The position numbers and the translations under genes were made by a program. A stretch of 47,146 nt of DNA from Bacteroidota bacterium (lineage in GTDB: Bacteria > Bacteroidota > Bacteroidia > Cytophagales > Cyclobacteriaceae): assembly GCA_018267215.1 (NCBI GenBank), contig JAFDYX010000012.1:1-47146 (forward strand). Reading direction: 5' to 3'. The notes under the pieces were generated by a model. The model was not told the origin of the DNA. It did no database searches and worked only from the letters and a program-made list of their open reading frames with translations. Positions 22,976 through 31,392 of this stretch are shown piece after piece (positions within the stretch are counted from its first letter, which is position 1; each line of letters opens with the position of its first letter).

Positions 22976-24847
22976 GTGAACTACTTATCAGCAGAAAATC
23001 TCTCTAAATCATACAATGACCGGTGGCTCTTTCAAGATTTGACGGTCGGCATCTCGCAAGGCGATAAAATAGCCTTGGTGGGCGAAAACGGTGTCGGCAA
23101 ATCAACGCTGTTGAAAATCTTGATCGGCAAGGTGCAACCGGATGCGGGAAAGGTAAGCGTGCGCGAAGGGATTCGGGTGGGCGACCTGGTACAACAGCCA
23201 CAAGCGCCCGGCCATCTGACTGTGCAAGACATTCTGTTTGATGAAAGTAATGAAATTGCCAAAATCGTCAAGCAATACGAGTCGCTTATCCATGACGTCA
23301 ATGCCAAGCCCGAAAAAATGCAGGCAGTTCTGGAACTGATGGAGGAACGCAACGCCTGGGGCTATGAATCGTTAGTGCACGAAGTAACAGGTAAACTGGG
23401 CATCACCGACCTTGACCAAAAATTTGAAGAACTATCGGGCGGGCAGCGCAAACGTACCTTTCTGGCGCAGATGCTCCTTACCTCTCCCGACCTGTTGATA
23501 TTGGATGAGCCAACTAATCATTTAGACCTGGAAGCCATTGAGTGGCTGGAAAATTATTTATCGGGTCCGCAGACTACGCTGTTGATGGTAACACACGACC
23601 GTTACTTCTTAGATAATGTGGCCAACCTGATTCTTGAAATTGACCGAGGCAAACTCTATGCCTATCGCGGTAACTATGCTTATTTTTTAGAGAAAAAATC
23701 GGAGCGCGAGGAGATGCTAAAAACCGAAGTGGCCAAAGCGCGAAACCTGATGAAGAAAGAACTTGAGTGGATGCGCAAGCAGCCCAAGGCACGCGGCACG
23801 AAAGCAAAATACAGGGTTGAAGCGTTTTACGAATTGCAGGAAAAAGCTTCTGTCAATTTAAAGAAAGACAAACTGGAGCTTGACATCCAAGAGCGCAGGC
23901 AAGGTGGGAAAATTCTGGAGCTAAGCCACGTCAGCAAAAGCTACGGGCAGCGAAAATTAGTACACGATTTTTCGTATGTCTTCAAAAAGAAAGACCGCAT
24001 TGGCGTAGTGGGAAAAAACGGAGTGGGCAAATCTACTTTCCTCGACCTGCTTACCGGTGCTAAACCCGATAGTGGAGAAATCATTCCGGGTGTAACAACC
24101 AAAATTGGTTACTTCACACAAGAAGTAGCCAGTTTAAATCCGGCTCATCGGGTCATCGAAGAAGTAAAAAATATTGCCGAATACATTACGCTGGCAGATG
24201 GCTCGCAGGTTTCGGCTTCCAAATTTTTAGACCTTTTTTTATTTCCTCCCGAAAAGCAATACACCTTTATTGAAAAGCTGAGCGGTGGCGAGAAGAAAAG
24301 GCTGCAGTTGTTAAAAGTATTGGTCACCAATCCTAATTTTCTGATATTGGATGAACCCACCAACGATTTTGATATTGACACACTGAATGTGCTCGAAGAT
24401 TTTCTGGAAAAATTTGCCGGTTGCTTAGTGCTGGTTTCGCACGACCGTTATTTTATGGATCATCTGGTAGATCAGCTTTTTGTTTTCGAAGGCGATGGCA
24501 ACATCCGGGTATTCAACGGAAACTATTCAGACTACCGCAGTTGGTTGGAAGAAGAAAAAGATAAACCTGTTACTGTTAAAGCTGTCTCTGAGCCAGTTAA
24601 GAAAAATACTCAGAGCGAGCGTAAAATTTCGTTTAAAGAAAAACAGGAATATGAATTGCTGACAACAGAAATTGAGCAACTCGAAAAAGAAAAACGAGGA
24701 TTGGCATTGCAACTTAACTCCGGCATTACCGACCACAACAAGCTGACAGAAATTGCCCGGCAGATTGACAGTATCAACCATGACATTGAATTAAAAACAA
24801 ACCGGTGGTTAAGTTTGGCAGAGTTAATGACAGACACTCTGCCTTAA
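22976..24847 (+). CDS. ABC-F family ATP-binding protein (ribosome-associated type)
   Basis: A 623-aa protein with two ABC ATPase domains and no membrane segment. First domain: Walker A 'GENGVGKST', signature 'LSGGQRKR', Walker B 'LLILDEPTNHLD'. Second: 'GKNGVGKST', 'LSGGEKKR', 'LILDEPTNDFD'. A charged linker lies between them and a Lys/Glu-rich coiled coil at the C-terminus (from ~555). This is the Uup/EttA-type ABC-F layout: such proteins bind the ribosomal E site to relieve stalls or, in ARE types, protect from antibiotics. The GTG at 22976 gives 'NYLSAENLSKSY', a typical ABC-F start; a longer frame from 22736 would run through the rpe gene and promoter. Which ABC-F subgroup is not decidable here. 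Confidence 0.92.
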   Translation: MNYLSAENLSKSYNDRWLFQDLTVGISQGDKIALVGENGVGKSTLLKILIGKVQPDAGKVSVREGIRVGDLVQQPQAPGHLTVQDILFDESNEIAKIVKQYESLIHDVNAKPEKMQAVLELMEERNAWGYESLVHEVTGKLGITDLDQKFEELSGGQRKRTFLAQMLLTSPDLLILDEPTNHLDLEAIEWLENYLSGPQTTLLMVTHDRYFLDNVANLILEIDRGKLYAYRGNYAYFLEKKSEREEMLKTEVAKARNLMKKELEWMRKQPKARGTKAKYRVEAFYELQEKASVNLKKDKLELDIQERRQGGKILELSHVSKSYGQRKLVHDFSYVFKKKDRIGVVGKNGVGKSTFLDLLTGAKPDSGEIIPGVTTKIGYFTQEVASLNPAHRVIEEVKNIAEYITLADGSQVSASKFLDLFLFPPEKQYTFIEKLSGGEKKRLQLLKVLVTNPNFLILDEPTNDFDIDTLNVLEDFLEKFAGCLVLVSHDRYFMDHLVDQLFVFEGDGNIRVFNGNYSDYRSWLEEEKDKPVTVKAVSEPVKKNTQSERKISFKEKQEYELLTTEIEQLEKEKRGLALQLNSGITDHNKLTEIARQIDSINHDIELKTNRWLSLAELMTDTLP

Positions 24848-25059
24848 AAAATCTATACGCAAAAGCTGAGGATAGAAAAAATGACGCACGACCAGATGCA
24901 CGGATTTACTATATGTTCTATGTGTCTATGTGGTTAAATTTATTTTACGATCTAACTTAAAATAAGGCTTCCTAATCCTGATAGCACATTCCATTTTTAT
25001 TTTTTTCTTTCGTTAAACTAAACGAACTGTTTTTTCGTCTAATCCGAAAAATAATAACT

Positions 25060-25212
25060 ATGGAACGATCATCTAAAAAAGAACCGGTGGCAAAACATCC
25101 GCATTGGGCTCATTTCTACCGGCAATATTTTACTGAAGCCTTGCTAAACTGGGAACTTAACCGGCAGGAAGAACATCTTCATCAGTTGAAAATGATTGCC
25201 TTAAAAAAATAA
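25060..25212 (+). CDS. Small protein, 50 aa, function unknown
   Basis: A short frame beginning with ATG and ending exactly one base before the convergent GIN-domain gene's stop. It is rich in His, Lys, Glu and aromatic residues ('KHPHWAHFYRQYFTEALLNW'), with helical character, and has no signal peptide or metal-binding spacing. It follows 212 bases of AT-rich DNA in which I see no other gene. The aromatic-rich, non-repetitive composition favours a real product over chance. No family is recognised. Confidence 0.5.
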   Translation: MERSSKKEPVAKHPHWAHFYRQYFTEALLNWELNRQEEHLHQLKMIALKK

Positions 25213-25899
25213 TCAATTAGATTTTTTAACAGAACCACCACTGCTCGACTCCGTGTTGGTCTTGGCCGGGTTGCCTCGGTAGCGGATATCGGCTCCACTG
25301 CTGGCATGTGCCTTTAATTCTTTTGAAACAGACAACTTAATGTCTGCTCCGCTGCTGCTTCTGGCTACTGCCACTTCGCTCTCCAACTTATAAGTATCTA
25401 CATCTCCGGCACTGCTTGCCTCAATTTCAAGATTTTCAGATTTACCTTCCAATATCACTTCTCCGGCACTGGAAGTATCAACCGACACAGAGTTGGCGTA
25501 AACCGTTACTTCCACATTGGCCGCACTCGAAACATTGATCTCCAACCTGTCGGTTTTAATTGGCCCCTCCGAAAAAACACTGGAAGCAGAACTGGCTGAA
25601 ATTTTATCCATGTTCACATACGTTACGTAAACCTTTACATCGGCTCTGTTCCAAAAGCCACGACCATCGCGCATTTTGATGCGCAGTGAAGAGCCCTCTA
25701 CTTCTGTAACTACATCAGATACTTTTCCGTCTTTCACTTCTACGCGCACGCTTTCTTTGTCGCCCTTTTTTAAATAGGCATCAATGGCCTGAGAGACTTT
25801 TACAGACCGAAAGGCGCTCAGGCTTCTTGTCTCAGTTTGCTGGCTCATACATGCTGAGCCTGCCAACCATAATAAACCAACTACCAGATACTTCTTCAT
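25213..25899 (-). CDS. GIN-domain (DUF2807) auto-transporter adhesin head-like protein
   Basis: A 228-aa exported protein. The N-terminal hydrophobic segment ends 'LAGSACMSQQ', which may be a lipoprotein or ordinary signal site (position -3 is not the usual Leu). 'LSAFRSVKVSQAIDAYLKKGDKESVRVE' (partial) opens the domain, and then a right-handed beta-helix-like series of Ser-rich turns follows: 'ISASSASSVFSEG', 'INVSSAANVEV', 'VDTSSAGEVILEG', 'IEASSAGDVDTY', 'ARSSSGADIKL', 'AHASSGADIRYRG', 'TESSSGGSVKK'. The repeating [AS]SS[AG][GA] turn is characteristic of the GIN/DUF2807 'adhesin head' family, abundant in Bacteroidota. The biochemical role is unknown; surface or periplasmic location is likely. 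Confidence 0.88.
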   Translation of the reverse strand: MKKYLVVGLLWLAGSACMSQQTETRSLSAFRSVKVSQAIDAYLKKGDKESVRVEVKDGKVSDVVTEVEGSSLRIKMRDGRGFWNRADVKVYVTYVNMDKISASSASSVFSEGPIKTDRLEINVSSAANVEVTVYANSVSVDTSSAGEVILEGKSENLEIEASSAGDVDTYKLESEVAVARSSSGADIKLSVSKELKAHASSGADIRYRGNPAKTNTESSSGGSVKKSN

Positions 25900-26050
25900 T
25901 TGTTTCTATATTTTTACAAAAGACAAACCACCAGCAACAGGGTTGCGTGGGCGAAAGATTTTAATTTTTTTTGAATAAAAAACATATGTAAATGTTTTTT
26001 TCTTAAATTTCGAAGTATTCTATTCCTTTTGAAGTCAATATTGTAACACC

Positions 26051-26443
26051 ATGACAAAAGATCAACTAAACGTACTTATCAATTTGGCTGCCAGCGACAA
26101 TACGGTGGCTGATAAAGAAGCCAAAGTAATTCACGTCATTGCCAAAGCCAACAACATTCCCAAAGAAGAAGTGGATGCCTTGCTGAAAAAACCGCAGCCT
26201 ATAGGCGACTTGTCATCCATGTCTGAAGATCAAAAATTTGAAAACTTATACCACCTGATCCAGTTGATGAAAAGCGATGGACAGGTGTTTAAAAGTGAAA
26301 TCCATTTTTGCGAACAAGTGGCCGAAAAATTAGGTTATAAAAAGGGTGTAGTGGCCGAACTCTCTTCCCGCATTTACAGCGACCCAACCATTACGGCCGA
26401 CCGGAAGTTGCTCATGGACAGAGCTCATAAATTCATAAAATAA
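26051..26443 (+). CDS. TerB-like protein
   Basis: A 130-aa all-helical cytoplasmic protein. 'LINLAASDNTVADKEAKVIHVIAKANNIP' and 'LIQLMKSDGQVFKSEIHFCEQVAEKLGY' (both partially quoted from the chain) carry the two TerB-type acidic helices, in which a D-G/N-x-[VF]-x-x-x-E pattern can bind metal. Single-domain TerB-like proteins occur alone in many Bacteroidota and are not by themselves evidence of tellurite resistance. The gene stands alone and is followed by a strong terminator. Confidence 0.8.
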   Translation: MTKDQLNVLINLAASDNTVADKEAKVIHVIAKANNIPKEEVDALLKKPQPIGDLSSMSEDQKFENLYHLIQLMKSDGQVFKSEIHFCEQVAEKLGYKKGVVAELSSRIYSDPTITADRKLLMDRAHKFIK

Positions 26444-26460
26444 CAGTAAAAAATTTTAAT

Positions 26461-26500
26461 ACAGAGGCTGCTTCCCCAAAGAAGCAGCCTCTGTTTGTTT
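26461..26500 (+). terminator. Strong intrinsic terminator after the TerB-like gene
   Basis: A perfect 14-bp stem ACAGAGGCTGCTTC (26461-26474) / GAAGCAGCCTCTGT (26481-26494) with a 6-base loop and TTGTTT tail. Confidence 0.92.
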
Positions 26501-26664
26501 AACGTGTTATCTCTCTCTAAAAAATTTATTGCAAACTTCTGTATCTGGTGGAAAATAGGCGTTGGGCAGGCTTTTAGTACAAATATTCAAATGAATTACA
26601 GCTATTTAATCTTGCCTGAAAATTCAAAAGAAATACTTCACCGGCTCTATTATAATTTTTTTTG

Positions 26665-27217
26665 TTAGCAGTTCGGCTTTTGATTTTTCCATTTTGATTT
26701 TTTTAATTCAAACCAGTCTGTCGGGTCGCCTTCACAGTTAAATGTTTCTTGAAAATCAAAACCTAGTTTAGTCAATACTTTTTTTGAATTCTCGTTTTTT
26801 GAGCCAACAATAGCAAAAATTGAATCCGTATTTAAGTTCTTAAATCCGTAGTCTAAAATTGCTCTTGACGATTCTGTCGCAAAACCTTTTCCCCAATGTT
26901 TTTTCTTAAATCTATAACCAAGCTCGTAAAAATTGTTGTGATTGTTTAATTGCTCTTTACAATATTTTAGTCCGGCCCAGCCAATACATTCGTTTGTCAG
27001 TTTGTCAATAACAGCCCAACGAGCAATTCCATTTTCATTGTATTGCTTTGTAAGCATTTCAATTATTTTTTTTTATTTCAGCAATAGATTTCACAAGGTT
27101 ATTTTCAATATACAAATGAACTTCTGGGTCAGAGTCCATTTCAAATAAGTCATTTTCGTCTGTGTCTTCTAATTCTCTTAAAAAGAGCCGTTCCGTTTCT
27201 ATTAAAATTCTTTTCAA
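26665..27217 (-). pseudogene. GNAT N-acetyltransferase (RimJ/RimL type), frameshifted in an A9 run
   Basis: Two minus-strand pieces make one GNAT protein. The N-terminal piece has 'ILIETERLFLRELEDTDENDLFEM', ending at a stop after 'AEIKK'. The C-terminal piece has 'GIARWAVIDKLTNECIGWAGLKY', the acetyl-CoA loop region 'RFKKKHWGKGFATES' and 'VGSKNENSKKVLTKLGF' (partial quotes). They meet at a run of nine A residues on the coding strand (27066-27074). With eight As the frame reads through as '...AEIKKIIEMLTKQ...', giving about 183 aa. No clear ATG precedes the first piece; TTG at 27217 is the likely start. The gene is much more AT-rich than its neighbours. It may be a pseudogene, a phase-variable gene or a sequencing error in the homopolymer. 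Confidence 0.82.
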
Positions 27218-27273
27218 TTGGTTGTTTCTCTGTTTGTTCGTATGTCGTTTTTTTAAGCTGACCGCCAACGATG

Positions 27274-27912
27274 TTATTTACCAGCTAACTCCCGAACAAT
27301 CATCCGCAATTCGTTTAACATCATGGCCGTTGCACCCCACACAATTTCACCTTCAACTATAAAATGTGGCGCCTGCATGGGGTATCTTTTAGCCGCCAAT
27401 ATTTCTTTTGTTTGAATGGCGTCTTCGCTGAGCAATTGGCTGATATCAGCCTGAAGTACTCGCTCAACTTCTGATTGTTGCGGATGAAATACGGGTTGGC
27501 AGGTGGTGTAGGCCACTACCGGAGCCACCATAAAATTGCTGGGGATAACAAAAAATTCGCTGAGCTTGCCAATTACTTTAATGCCCATAGATGGCACACC
27601 AATTTCTTCTTCACATTCGCGCAAAGCGGTTTGAATATAATTTTCGTTTAGCTCTGCTTTGCCACCCGGCAAACTTATCTGCCCTCCGTGTGCGCCCAAA
27701 TAATCGGGACGTTTTATCAATGGGAATTTTATTGTCTGGTCAGATTCATACAGCAGGATTAGTACACTGCCCGGCTTGGGTGGAGTTTTATGATCGAACG
27801 CGGGTATGAGCGAACCCACCGGAGTTGCCCGCATCGGCTCGTGTGCGGTTTTGCCCGGCAGCGGTTGCTGCAAGCGATCGTGCAATTGGTCTGCTAACCG
27901 GTTTAAGTTCAT
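27274..27912 (-). CDS. NUDIX hydrolase, CoA pyrophosphatase-like
   Basis: A 212-aa NUDIX enzyme. The NUDIX box is 'GGKAELNENYIQTALRECEE' plus 'EIGV', a full match to G-x5-E-x7-R-E-x2-E-E-x-G. The preceding 'HGGQISLPGG' and 'PLIKRPDYLGAH' correspond to the CoA-pyrophosphatase (NudL/YeaB) subgroup, which cleaves CoA to phosphopantetheine and adenosine 3',5'-bisphosphate. The ATG at 27912 overlaps the stop of the TPR lipoprotein gene (ATGA), so translation is coupled; a TTG two codons upstream is less likely. Confidence 0.9.
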   Translation of the reverse strand: MNLNRLADQLHDRLQQPLPGKTAHEPMRATPVGSLIPAFDHKTPPKPGSVLILLYESDQTIKFPLIKRPDYLGAHGGQISLPGGKAELNENYIQTALRECEEEIGVPSMGIKVIGKLSEFFVIPSNFMVAPVVAYTTCQPVFHPQQSEVERVLQADISQLLSEDAIQTKEILAAKRYPMQAPHFIVEGEIVWGATAMMLNELRMIVRELAGK

Positions 27913-28943
27913 TTGCAATTCCTCAGCAAGTCAGGTGTCAGCAGGAGGTCTTCTGCTTGTTTGGATTTGGCAAAAGACTGGCATGCCAATTCTTTCTTTC
28001 CATTTTTCAGATAAGCCATCCCCATATAAAAATGGATTTTGTCAACAAAGGAATCCATCTTCAATGCTTGCTTCAGCAACCGTTCGGCAGAGGGGTAATC
28101 TTCTTTCATCAAATAATAAATTCCTTTGTTGCGATAAGCCCAGGCATTATCGGGGTCTTTGGAAATACTTTCATCAATATCAACTTCCGCTTTGCTCAAT
28201 TCGTTTTGCAGTAAATAAATATATCCCCGGTTGTTGACATAGTATGATTGGTGCGGATCTAAGCGGATAGCTTCATTTACCAGATTGAGCGCTTCGGTGT
28301 AGTGTTTCAGTTCTACCTCAATGAGCGAAAGTGTATTGTAGATGTTGGGTTCGCGGTCATTCAATCGGGCAGCTTGTTGCAGTTCTGTTTGAGCTGAGTC
28401 GTAGTGATGGAGGTAGTAGTAAACGATAGCATGATTGACCAACAGTTCTTGTTTCATCTTGGCATCATTGCCCGCTATCTGCTTAGCCTTGCTAAAGACT
28501 TGAAGTGCCTTGGCAAAATCGCGCAAGCGGGTGTAGCTAAGCCCCAGCGCAAAATAAGCAATGGCTGTATCGGGTCGAGCTACAATTACTTTTTGCAGAT
28601 CGTCAATCGAGCGGTAATATTCTTTTAACTGATAAGTGGTGTTAGCCCGGTTGATCAGAGCATTCAAAAAATGCGGGTCGCACGTCAGCGCCTTATCATA
28701 GCTGGCCAATGCTTGCTCATAGCGCTTTTGTTCGAAGTAAACTGTGCCGGCATTATTCCAAGCATCGGCAAAGCAGTCGTTCATTTGGGTGGCTTGCTCA
28801 TAGTAACGGAGCGCCTGTTGCCAATTTCTATCTTTGGAAGCGATGTTGCCTTTTAACAACAACTGTTGCATGCGCGATTGCTTGCTCTCGCAACCACACA
28901 ATACAACAAGCCCTATCGCGATAAATGTGAAACTCTTATTCAT
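27909..28943 (-). CDS. TPR lipoprotein
   Basis: A 344-aa lipoprotein starting at ATG 28943, signal ending in lipobox 'VLCGC' (Cys18). The rest is about eight tetratricopeptide repeats ('ADAWNNAGTVYFEQKRYEQA', 'TAIAYFALGLSYTRLRDFAK', 'QSYYVNNRGYIYLLQNELSK', 'NAWAYRNKGIYYLMKEDYPS', 'IHFYMGMAYLKNGKKELACQ'). Such proteins are periplasmic or outer-membrane-anchored scaffolds; the partner is unknown. It is upstream of and coupled to a NUDIX gene, and divergent from the histidine operon leader across about 100 bases. Confidence 0.88.
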   Translation of the reverse strand: MNKSFTFIAIGLVVLCGCESKQSRMQQLLLKGNIASKDRNWQQALRYYEQATQMNDCFADAWNNAGTVYFEQKRYEQALASYDKALTCDPHFLNALINRANTTYQLKEYYRSIDDLQKVIVARPDTAIAYFALGLSYTRLRDFAKALQVFSKAKQIAGNDAKMKQELLVNHAIVYYYLHHYDSAQTELQQAARLNDREPNIYNTLSLIEVELKHYTEALNLVNEAIRLDPHQSYYVNNRGYIYLLQNELSKAEVDIDESISKDPDNAWAYRNKGIYYLMKEDYPSAERLLKQALKMDSFVDKIHFYMGMAYLKNGKKELACQSFAKSKQAEDLLLTPDLLRNCK

Positions 28944-29044
28944 ATACACAAAGGTAATGTAGCCTGACGTTCGGTAGGCAGAAAAAAAATAATTTTACTT
29001 TTCTTTTTGAATAATTCATAAATGTTCAATTATTTCGTGCCGCA

Positions 29045-29113
29045 ATGATGAACAACACGCATACAACACATCACCACCATACCATCCTAACGGACGGCAG
29101 GCTGATGCGTTGA
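29045..29113 (+). CDS. hisL: Histidine operon leader peptide (22 codons, five His)
   Basis: A short frame starts with two adjacent ATGs (29045, 29048) and reads ...NNTHTTHHHHTILTDG... before TGA at 29111-29113. Five of 22 codons are His, four in a row (CAT CAC CAC CAT, 29069-29080). It lies 102 bases upstream of hisG, directly before an intrinsic terminator. This is the logic of the E. coli hisL attenuator: ribosomes stall at His codons when charged tRNA-His is scarce. The product itself has no role expected beyond being translated. Confidence 0.88.
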   Translation: MMNNTHTTHHHHTILTDGRLMR

Positions 29114-29150
29114 TTTTGCGAAAGCAGATAACTCTCAAAAAAGGCTTGCC
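29094..29150 (+). promoter_or_regulatory. Antiterminator segments of the his attenuator
   Basis: GGCAGGCT at 29096-29103, the end of the leader coding region, can pair with GGCTTGCC (29143-29150), the left arm of the terminator: eight pairs, two of them G-U. The same nine bases ACGGCAGGC occur at 29094-29102 and 29155-29163, so the leader segment competes with the terminator's right arm for the left arm. A ribosome stalled on the His codons leaves 29096-29103 free (antitermination); one that reaches the stop codon covers it (termination). Confidence 0.75.
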
Positions 29151-29175
29151 AACTACGGCAGGCCTTTTTTGTTTT
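29137..29175 (+). terminator. Intrinsic terminator of the his attenuator
   Basis: The stem AAAAAAGGCTTGCC (29137-29150) / GGCAGGCCTTTTTT (29157-29170) is 14 pairs with one G-U, loop AACTAC, followed by GTTTT. It lies between the leader peptide and hisG, so it would stop transcription before the operon. Confidence 0.9.
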
Positions 29176-29215
29176 ATTACTGTGCATGGTTTGATTAAAA
29201 AATATTAAATACGAT

Positions 29216-30076
29216 ATGAACACACTATTACGGGTAGCGATACAAAAGTCCGGAAGGTTGCAGGAAGACTCGCTTCGGTTGTTTAAGGAAAGCGGCCTGC
29301 ATTTCAATAACGGTAAAGATCAATTGAAAGCGCAAGCCGATAATTTTCCGCTGGAACTTCTTTTCCTGCGCGATGACGACATTCCGCAATACATTGAAGA
29401 TAGTGTAGCCGATGCCGGCATCATCGGAGAAAATGTGTTGATAGAAAAGCAAAAGAAAAACAAGATCATTATGCGCCTCGGTTTTGCGCGCTGCCGCTTA
29501 TCCATGGCTGTGCCCCGAACAGAAAATTATACCAGCACCTCTTGGCTGCACGGAAAAAATATTGCTACCTCCTACCCTAACTTGGTGAAAGCATTTTTAA
29601 ATGAAAAAAAAATTTCTGCCGGTATCCACGAGATCAGCGGGTCGGTAGAAATTGCCCCCGGTATTGGCTTGGCCGATGCCATCTGCGACATCGTCAGTTC
29701 GGGAAGTACATTGATGAGCAATGGTTTAAAGGAGGTGGAAACCGTGATGCAATCGGAAGCTGTGCTGGCGGCAAATCCTGAATTAGAGGAGCATAAAAAA
29801 AATATTTTAAGTGAACTTATCTTCCGCATCAACGCAGTGCAAAAAGCGCAAAACAACAAATATATTTTAATGAACTGCCCGAATGAATCCATCGAAAAAA
29901 TAACAAGCGTAATTCCGGGCATGAAAAGCCCTACCATTATGCCTTTAACCAAACCGGGTTGGTCATCGCTACACTCGGTAGTAGATGAAAACGACTTCTG
30001 GAAAAAAATCAACTTACTGAAATCATTCGGAGCCGAAGGAATTTTGGTAATACCGATAGAAAAAATGATTGCCTGA
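29216..30076 (+). CDS. hisG: ATP phosphoribosyltransferase, long form
   Basis: A 286-aa enzyme joining ATP and PRPP, the first committed step of histidine synthesis and the feedback-controlled one. 'LLRVAIQKSGRLQEDSLRLFKESGL' (partial), 'DDIPQYIEDSVADAGIIGENVL' and 'GSVEIAPGIGLADAICDIVSSG' form the catalytic domains, with the PRPP-binding 'E-x-A-P-x-x-G-x-A-D' segment. The C-terminal ~75 residues ('KYILMNCPNESIEKI...VVDENDFWKKINLLKSFGAEGIL') are the regulatory ACT-like domain of long-form HisG, so HisZ is not needed. First structural gene after the leader and terminator. Confidence 0.96.
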   Translation: MNTLLRVAIQKSGRLQEDSLRLFKESGLHFNNGKDQLKAQADNFPLELLFLRDDDIPQYIEDSVADAGIIGENVLIEKQKKNKIIMRLGFARCRLSMAVPRTENYTSTSWLHGKNIATSYPNLVKAFLNEKKISAGIHEISGSVEIAPGIGLADAICDIVSSGSTLMSNGLKEVETVMQSEAVLAANPELEEHKKNILSELIFRINAVQKAQNNKYILMNCPNESIEKITSVIPGMKSPTIMPLTKPGWSSLHSVVDENDFWKKINLLKSFGAEGILVIPIEKMIA

Positions 30077-30099
30077 CAATAAAAACTCTTGATCGGAAA

Positions 30100-31392
30100 A
30101 TGAATATTTATAAATATCCTGAAAGAAACGAGTGGAAAAAACTTTGCCAACGTCCGCAACTGCAAACGGCTTTTCTCGACAGTGTCATTCAAAATATTTT
30201 ATCGCAAGTGCAAAAATGTGGCGATCAGGCATTAAAGGAATTTACCAGCCGGTTCGACCGAGTAAACCTATCGGAACTGACTGTCTGTTCAAATGAAATT
30301 TCGGAGTCAGAAAAAAAGGTTTCTAATGAATTGAAAATTGCCATCAGCCGGGCGGCAGAAAACATTCATGCTTTCCACGCTTTACAAAAATGGGAGCCAG
30401 AAAAAATTGAAACGATGCCGGGCGTTGTTTGCTGGCGCAAAGCCATCCCGATAGAAAAAGTAGGCATCTACATTCCGGGCGGGTCGGCTCCTTTGTTTTC
30501 TACCGTACTGATGTTGGGTATTCCGGCAAAACTGGCCGGCTGCCGTCAAATTGTTTTGTGTTCTCCACCCGACATAAATGGCGACATCCATCCGGCCATA
30601 TTATATGCCGCTTCTATTGTCGGGATAGAGAAAATTTTTAAAGTCGGTGGTGCGCAGGCTATTGCTGCCATGGCCTACGGAACAGAAAGTATTCCGGAGG
30701 TGTACAAAATTTTTGGACCCGGCAATCAATATGTTACCAAAGCCAAGCAACTTGTCAGTATGGAAGGCACAGCCATTGATATGCCGGCCGGCCCTTCAGA
30801 AGTTTTAGTGCTGGCAGATGAGTGGGCCGATGCTTCTTTTGTGGCTGCCGACTTATTATCGCAGGCAGAGCATGGCCCCGACAGTCAGGTGATTTTGGTA
30901 ACTGATTCGGAGCCGTTGGCAGCAAAAGTTATGGAAGAAGTAAACCGACAAATCTTTAGGCTACCTCGAAAAGAGATCGCTGCCGAAGCGTTAAAAAACA
31001 GCAGCGTACTTATCTTAAATAAAACTGACGCTATTGCTTTTAGCAATGCTTATGCGCCCGAACATTTGATTATCAACACAACAGATGCTGACATCCTTGC
31101 CGAACAGATTATTAATGCCGGTTCTGTTTTTATTGGTCCTCACTCTCCCGAAGCTGTGGGCGACTATGCTTCGGGTACCAACCACACGTTGCCTACCAAC
31201 GGTTACGCCAAAAGTTATGGCGGGGTGGCGCTCGATAGTTTTATGAAATACACCACATTTCAAAAACTGTCTGCAGCAGGGCTTCGCACGATCGCCCTCA
31301 TTGTAGAGCAAATGGCACAAGCAGAGCAGTTGCAAGCTCATGCTGAAGCGGTGAGCGTGCGAAGGAGAAATCAGAAAATATGTAACCAATGA
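30100..31392 (+). CDS. hisD: Histidinol dehydrogenase
   Basis: A 430-aa zinc enzyme oxidising histidinol to histidine in two NAD-dependent steps, the last of the pathway. Landmarks are 'VGIYIPGGSAPLFSTVLML', 'FKVGGAQAIAAMAYGTESIP', 'KIFGPGNQYVTKAKQLV', 'DMPAGPSEVLVLAD', the zinc/catalytic 'SQAEHGPDSQ' and 'YASGTNHTLPTNGYAKSYGG'. Full length, 23 bases after hisG; its stop overlaps hisC as ATGA. Confidence 0.97.
   Translation: MNIYKYPERNEWKKLCQRPQLQTAFLDSVIQNILSQVQKCGDQALKEFTSRFDRVNLSELTVCSNEISESEKKVSNELKIAISRAAENIHAFHALQKWEPEKIETMPGVVCWRKAIPIEKVGIYIPGGSAPLFSTVLMLGIPAKLAGCRQIVLCSPPDINGDIHPAILYAASIVGIEKIFKVGGAQAIAAMAYGTESIPEVYKIFGPGNQYVTKAKQLVSMEGTAIDMPAGPSEVLVLADEWADASFVAADLLSQAEHGPDSQVILVTDSEPLAAKVMEEVNRQIFRLPRKEIAAEALKNSSVLILNKTDAIAFSNAYAPEHLIINTTDADILAEQIINAGSVFIGPHSPEAVGDYASGTNHTLPTNGYAKSYGGVALDSFMKYTTFQKLSAAGLRTIALIVEQMAQAEQLQAHAEAVSVRRRNQKICNQ

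Noticed and set aside
26051..26443. Tellurite resistance function for the TerB-like gene
   Set aside because: No terC, terD or other tellurite genes nearby; single-domain TerB-like proteins are widespread with other or unknown roles.
26591..26668. 25-codon frame 'MNYSYLILPENSKEIL...' before the GNAT gene
   Set aside because: Too short, no family resemblance, and it lies in AT-rich intergenic DNA; could be a gene remnant but cannot be supported.
27825..28214. Long plus-strand frames opposite the TPR lipoprotein and NUDIX genes
   Set aside because: Shadows of well-supported minus-strand genes.
29071..29307. Minus-strand frame across the his leader and hisG start
   Set aside because: Overlaps the attenuator and hisG; no features of its own.
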